In this document: piece by piece, positions 4,888 to 6,774 of the stretch | How positions within the stretch are numbered: position 1 is the stretch's first letter | Layout of the letters: every line of letters begins with the position of its first letter | NCBI GenBank assembly: GCA_050874385.1 | Contig: JBNMKO010000136.1 | Location: 1 to 6,774, forward strand | Origin: CAG-882 sp050874385 | GTDB taxonomy: Bacteria; Bacillota; Clostridia; Lachnospirales; Lachnospiraceae | DNA length: 6,774 nucleotides | Direction of reading: 5' to 3' | Notes under the pieces: generated by a model | What the model saw: only the letters and a program-made list of their open reading frames with translations | Told to the model about the DNA's origin: nothing | Database searches by the model: none | Position numbers and translations under genes: made by a program

Positions 4888-6039
4888 CTATTTCTTATTT
4901 CTCTGAAGAAAAGTAGGAATACTGAGTTCCTCGTTCTTGACTGTCCCCTCAATCGGTCTCCTGTAAGATGTGCTTGGAGATGGCTGGGGTCTTTGGATTG
5001 GTGTCGGGCTTACAGGCTTGCTGTACGCTGTCTGAGGCTTGTAGTTGAAGCCAGCCATGGCATTTGACACGTCAATGCTCTTCTGCTGCGCGTCAAGTCC
5101 TGTAGCTATGACAGTGATTGTAGCCTCATCCTGTACTGTATCGTCGTACATGGCACCAAAAATTATATTTGCGGACTCACCGGCAAGCTCCTGTACATAG
5201 CTTGCAGCCTCATTCGCCTCAATAAGACTGATATCACCGGATATGTTGATGATGACGTGTGAAGCTCCCTCGATGGTTGTCTCAAGAAGAGGGCTGGTAA
5301 CTGCCTGCTTGACAGCCTCAAGAGCCTTGTCGTCTCCCTTCGCATCACCGATACCAATGTGGGCGATACCCTTGTCCTTCATTACGGTCTGGACATCGGC
5401 AAAATCAAGATTGATAAGTCCCGGAACATTGATAAGGTCTGTTATACCCTGAACTGCCTGCTGTAAAACTTCATCCGCCTTCTTTAATGCGTCCGGCATG
5501 GTTGTCCTTCTGTCAACAATCTCAAGAAGCTTGTCATTAGGGATAACGATAAGTGTATCAACATTCTCCTTTAACTTCTCTATTCCGCCTATTGCATTAT
5601 TCATACGCTGCTTTGCTTCAAATCTGAAAGGCTTGGTCACAACGCCTACAGTAAGGATGCCCATCTCCTTGGCAATTCTTGCAACGACAGGAGCGGCTCC
5701 CGTACCTGTACCGCCACCCATTCCGCATGTGACAAATACCATGTCCGCACCCTTTAACGCCTGTGTAAGTTCCTCCGTATTCTCCTCGGCAGCCTTCTCA
5801 CCTACCTCCGGCCTTGCTCCCGCGCCCAATCCCTTGGTAAGCTTCTCACCTATCTGGAGTACTGTAGGAGCCTTACAGAGCTTGAGTGCCTGCTTATCCG
5901 TATTAATCCCAATAAATTCTACACCACCTATATTTTCATCAACCATCCTGTTAACGGCATTGTTACCAGCACCGCCAACCCCGACAACAATTATCTTCGC
6001 GGATGTCTCTGTATCATCATTAATCTTAATAATCTCCAT
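4888..6039 (-). CDS. ftsZ: Cell division GTPase FtsZ
   Basis: Bacterial tubulin homologue that polymerises with GTP into the Z-ring at the division site and recruits the divisome; in spore formers it also forms the polar septum. It has 383 residues, a normal length. The GTP-binding N-domain has VVGVGGAGNNAVNRM (18-32), INTDKQAL, and the tubulin signature GGGTGTG at 108-114. The T7 catalytic loop NLDFADV is at 210-216, with Asp212 and Asp215 completing GTP hydrolysis across the subunit interface. The C-domain runs to about 315. A Pro/Gln/Ser-rich linker (317-369) leads to the conserved tail peptide LSIPTFLQRNKK, which binds partners such as SepF, FtsA or EzrA-type proteins. The ATG is preceded by AAGGAGG at a rather long 12-base spacing. 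It has its own promoter and terminator, so it is a monocistronic unit downstream of ftsQ. Confidence 0.99.
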   Translation of the reverse strand: MEIIKINDDTETSAKIIVVGVGGAGNNAVNRMVDENIGGVEFIGINTDKQALKLCKAPTVLQIGEKLTKGLGAGARPEVGEKAAEENTEELTQALKGADMVFVTCGMGGGTGTGAAPVVARIAKEMGILTVGVVTKPFRFEAKQRMNNAIGGIEKLKENVDTLIVIPNDKLLEIVDRRTTMPDALKKADEVLQQAVQGITDLINVPGLINLDFADVQTVMKDKGIAHIGIGDAKGDDKALEAVKQAVTSPLLETTIEGASHVIINISGDISLIEANEAASYVQELAGESANIIFGAMYDDTVQDEATITVIATGLDAQQKSIDVSNAMAGFNYKPQTAYSKPVSPTPIQRPQPSPSTSYRRPIEGTVKNEELSIPTFLQRNKK

Positions 6040-6051
6040 TGTGACCGGATC

Positions 6052-6058
6052 CCTCCTT
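6052..6058 (-). promoter_or_regulatory. Ribosome binding site of ftsZ with long spacing
   Basis: Perfect AAGGAGG on the minus strand. Twelve bases separate it from the ATG at 6039, longer than the usual 6-9. No alternative in-frame start codon lies closer, so the ATG stands. Confidence 0.65.
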
Positions 6059-6083
6059 ATACAAATTCATAACTCATTTATCT

Positions 6084-6112
6084 ATAATATAGTCTTGGCA
6101 CAAAAATATCAA
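6084..6112 (-). promoter_or_regulatory. Sigma-A-type promoter of ftsZ
   Basis: The minus strand has TTGATA (6107-6112, 5 of 6), exactly 17 bases, then TATTAT (6084-6089, 5 of 6). The transcript start should be near 6077, with a leader of roughly 38 bases carrying AAGGAGG. It lies in the 131-base gap after ftsQ and gives ftsZ independent expression. Confidence 0.65.
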
Positions 6113-6170
6113 CTGATTTTTGTCATTTTTGCAAAAAAAGTTGCTAATTTAATCAATTTTTAATCTTTTC

Positions 6171-6774
6171 CTATTTACCATCCTTTTTAAAAGTGATATA
6201 CTTGGAGCCCTCGGTATAATTTTCCATATTGAGGACACCCGACAGCCCATCAAGCTGTGCTGCCATCTGCTTCAGTTCATGAAGTTTTTCGCTTAGATAC
6301 TCCCCCGAACCAAAATTAACGCGCACATTTCCTATGTAGAGCACGATGGAAAGATCATCGTTGAAATGTATCTTATCCACCGCAAGGTCATATTTTTGCA
6401 GATTTTGTGACAAGTCCAAAATCGTGTTAAAGACCTCCTCATCCCCCACCGGAAGCGGATTATAAAGCACCACACTGTCAAACTCAAGTCCATCGACAAG
6501 CGGAACCTCCGGCACCTGCTGCTTAGATGTCTCGACAACAATTCCATCTTTATCAAAATACATATAATTACCTTTGTATGCAATATATGCCACTATGCTC
6601 TTTTCGTATACAACAACCTGCACCTTATCCGGGTATTCTATTTGAATATCATACGTCTCTATAAAAGGTATGACGGCTTTTGCATAATCATGCTTTAAAT
6701 CGTATCCCAATTTCAAAGAATTGATATTATCGCTGTCTCCAAAAATATATTTCTTCAATTCCTCGTCGGTATAC
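6171..6774 (-). CDS. ftsQ: Cell division protein FtsQ/DivIB, C-terminal part (start outside window)
   Basis: Bitopic membrane protein of the divisome that binds FtsB/DivIC and FtsL and helps control septal wall synthesis; its visible part would lie outside the membrane. The frame is open to the window edge, so the cytoplasmic tail, membrane helix and part of the POTRA domain are missing. Two hundred residues are visible. The first (YTDEELKKYIFGDS) look like the start of POTRA helix 1. IPFIETYDIQIEYPDKVQVVVYEK is the end of POTRA, followed by the beta-domain start IAYKGNYMYFDKDGIVVETS, and then a domain ending NMENYTEGSKYITFKK. A TTG at 6756-6758 could be taken for a start, but the frame continues upstream with fitting residues and no ribosome binding site, so I reject it. 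No ftsA follows; ftsZ begins 131 bases downstream. Confidence 0.9.
   Translation of the reverse strand, partial: YTDEELKKYIFGDSDNINSLKLGYDLKHDYAKAVIPFIETYDIQIEYPDKVQVVVYEKSIVAYIAYKGNYMYFDKDGIVVETSKQQVPEVPLVDGLEFDSVVLYNPLPVGDEEVFNTILDLSQNLQKYDLAVDKIHFNDDLSIVLYIGNVRVNFGSGEYLSEKLHELKQMAAQLDGLSGVLNMENYTEGSKYITFKKDGK

Noticed and set aside
5498..6163. Plus-strand open frame of 221 codons opposite ftsZ
   Set aside because: It is antisense to the highly conserved FtsZ GTPase domain, and its repetitive Pro/Ala/Thr composition is what antisense reading of FtsZ gives.
6126..6170. AT-rich imperfect hairpin and a TTTTTGCAAAAA palindrome between ftsQ and ftsZ, possible terminator of ftsQ
   Set aside because: A T-run is present, but the preceding stem is very weak and has almost no GC. 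The palindrome is likely a by-product of A/T tracts.
6171..6758. Complete 195-residue gene starting at a TTG at 6756-6758
   Set aside because: The frame stays open to the window edge and the upstream residues (YTDEE) fit the FtsQ POTRA domain. It is a truncated view of a longer gene.
1..6774. CRISPR array, tRNA, rRNA, riboswitch, insertion sequence or prophage
   Set aside because: No regularly spaced repeats, cloverleaf, transposase motif, long leader before a gene, or foreign gene type was seen.

Overview
This is a chromosomal core region of an endospore-lineage Firmicute, most likely a member of the Lachnospiraceae (Roseburia/Butyrivibrio/Eubacterium type). The evidence is the cell-division gene ftsZ followed directly by the mother-cell and forespore sporulation sigma genes spoIIGA-sigE-sigG, the very Clostridia-like FtsZ N-terminus, strong AAGGAGG-type ribosome binding sites and moderate GC. 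Family placement is inferred from remembered protein sequences, not from a search. All genes run on the minus strand, so the biological order is from high to low coordinates.

Division block (6774 to 4820): the C-terminal two thirds of FtsQ/DivIB, cut by the window edge; then ftsZ with its own sigma-A promoter (6084-6112) and a strong intrinsic terminator (4820-4863). No ftsA lies between ftsQ and ftsZ.

Sporulation block (4820 to 2276): a compact control region with two perfect Spo0A-type boxes (TGTCGAA) and a promoter with an unusually long spacer. It drives spoIIGA (membrane aspartic protease, TTG start) and sigE (pro-sigma-E, its substrate), which form the spoIIG operon. sigG (forespore sigma-G) follows after a 95-base gap that may hold a weak sigma-F/G-type promoter. 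The expected logic is: Spo0A~P turns on spoIIGA-sigE before or at septation; SpoIIGA removes the sigma-E pro-peptide in the mother cell; sigma-G later runs the forespore programme.

Accessory block (2275 to 1): a 190-base intergenic region with an unusual run of alternating pyrimidine-purine DNA, a perfect short palindrome and a direct repeat. It precedes a well-formed promoter (2116-2144) for a soluble PAS-PAS-GGDEF-GAF diguanylate cyclase. This is followed after 67 bases by the start of a small predicted lipoprotein gene that runs off the window. In Bacillus the genes after sigG are ylm/sepF-type, so this part is lineage-specific.

There is no stretch over 300 bases without a gene. I saw no tRNA, rRNA, CRISPR array, insertion sequence or prophage gene. 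The window is mostly well-known core biology. The parts worth a second look are the spoIIGA control region, the 2154-2236 intergenic DNA, the sigma-E pro-sequence and the cyclase.
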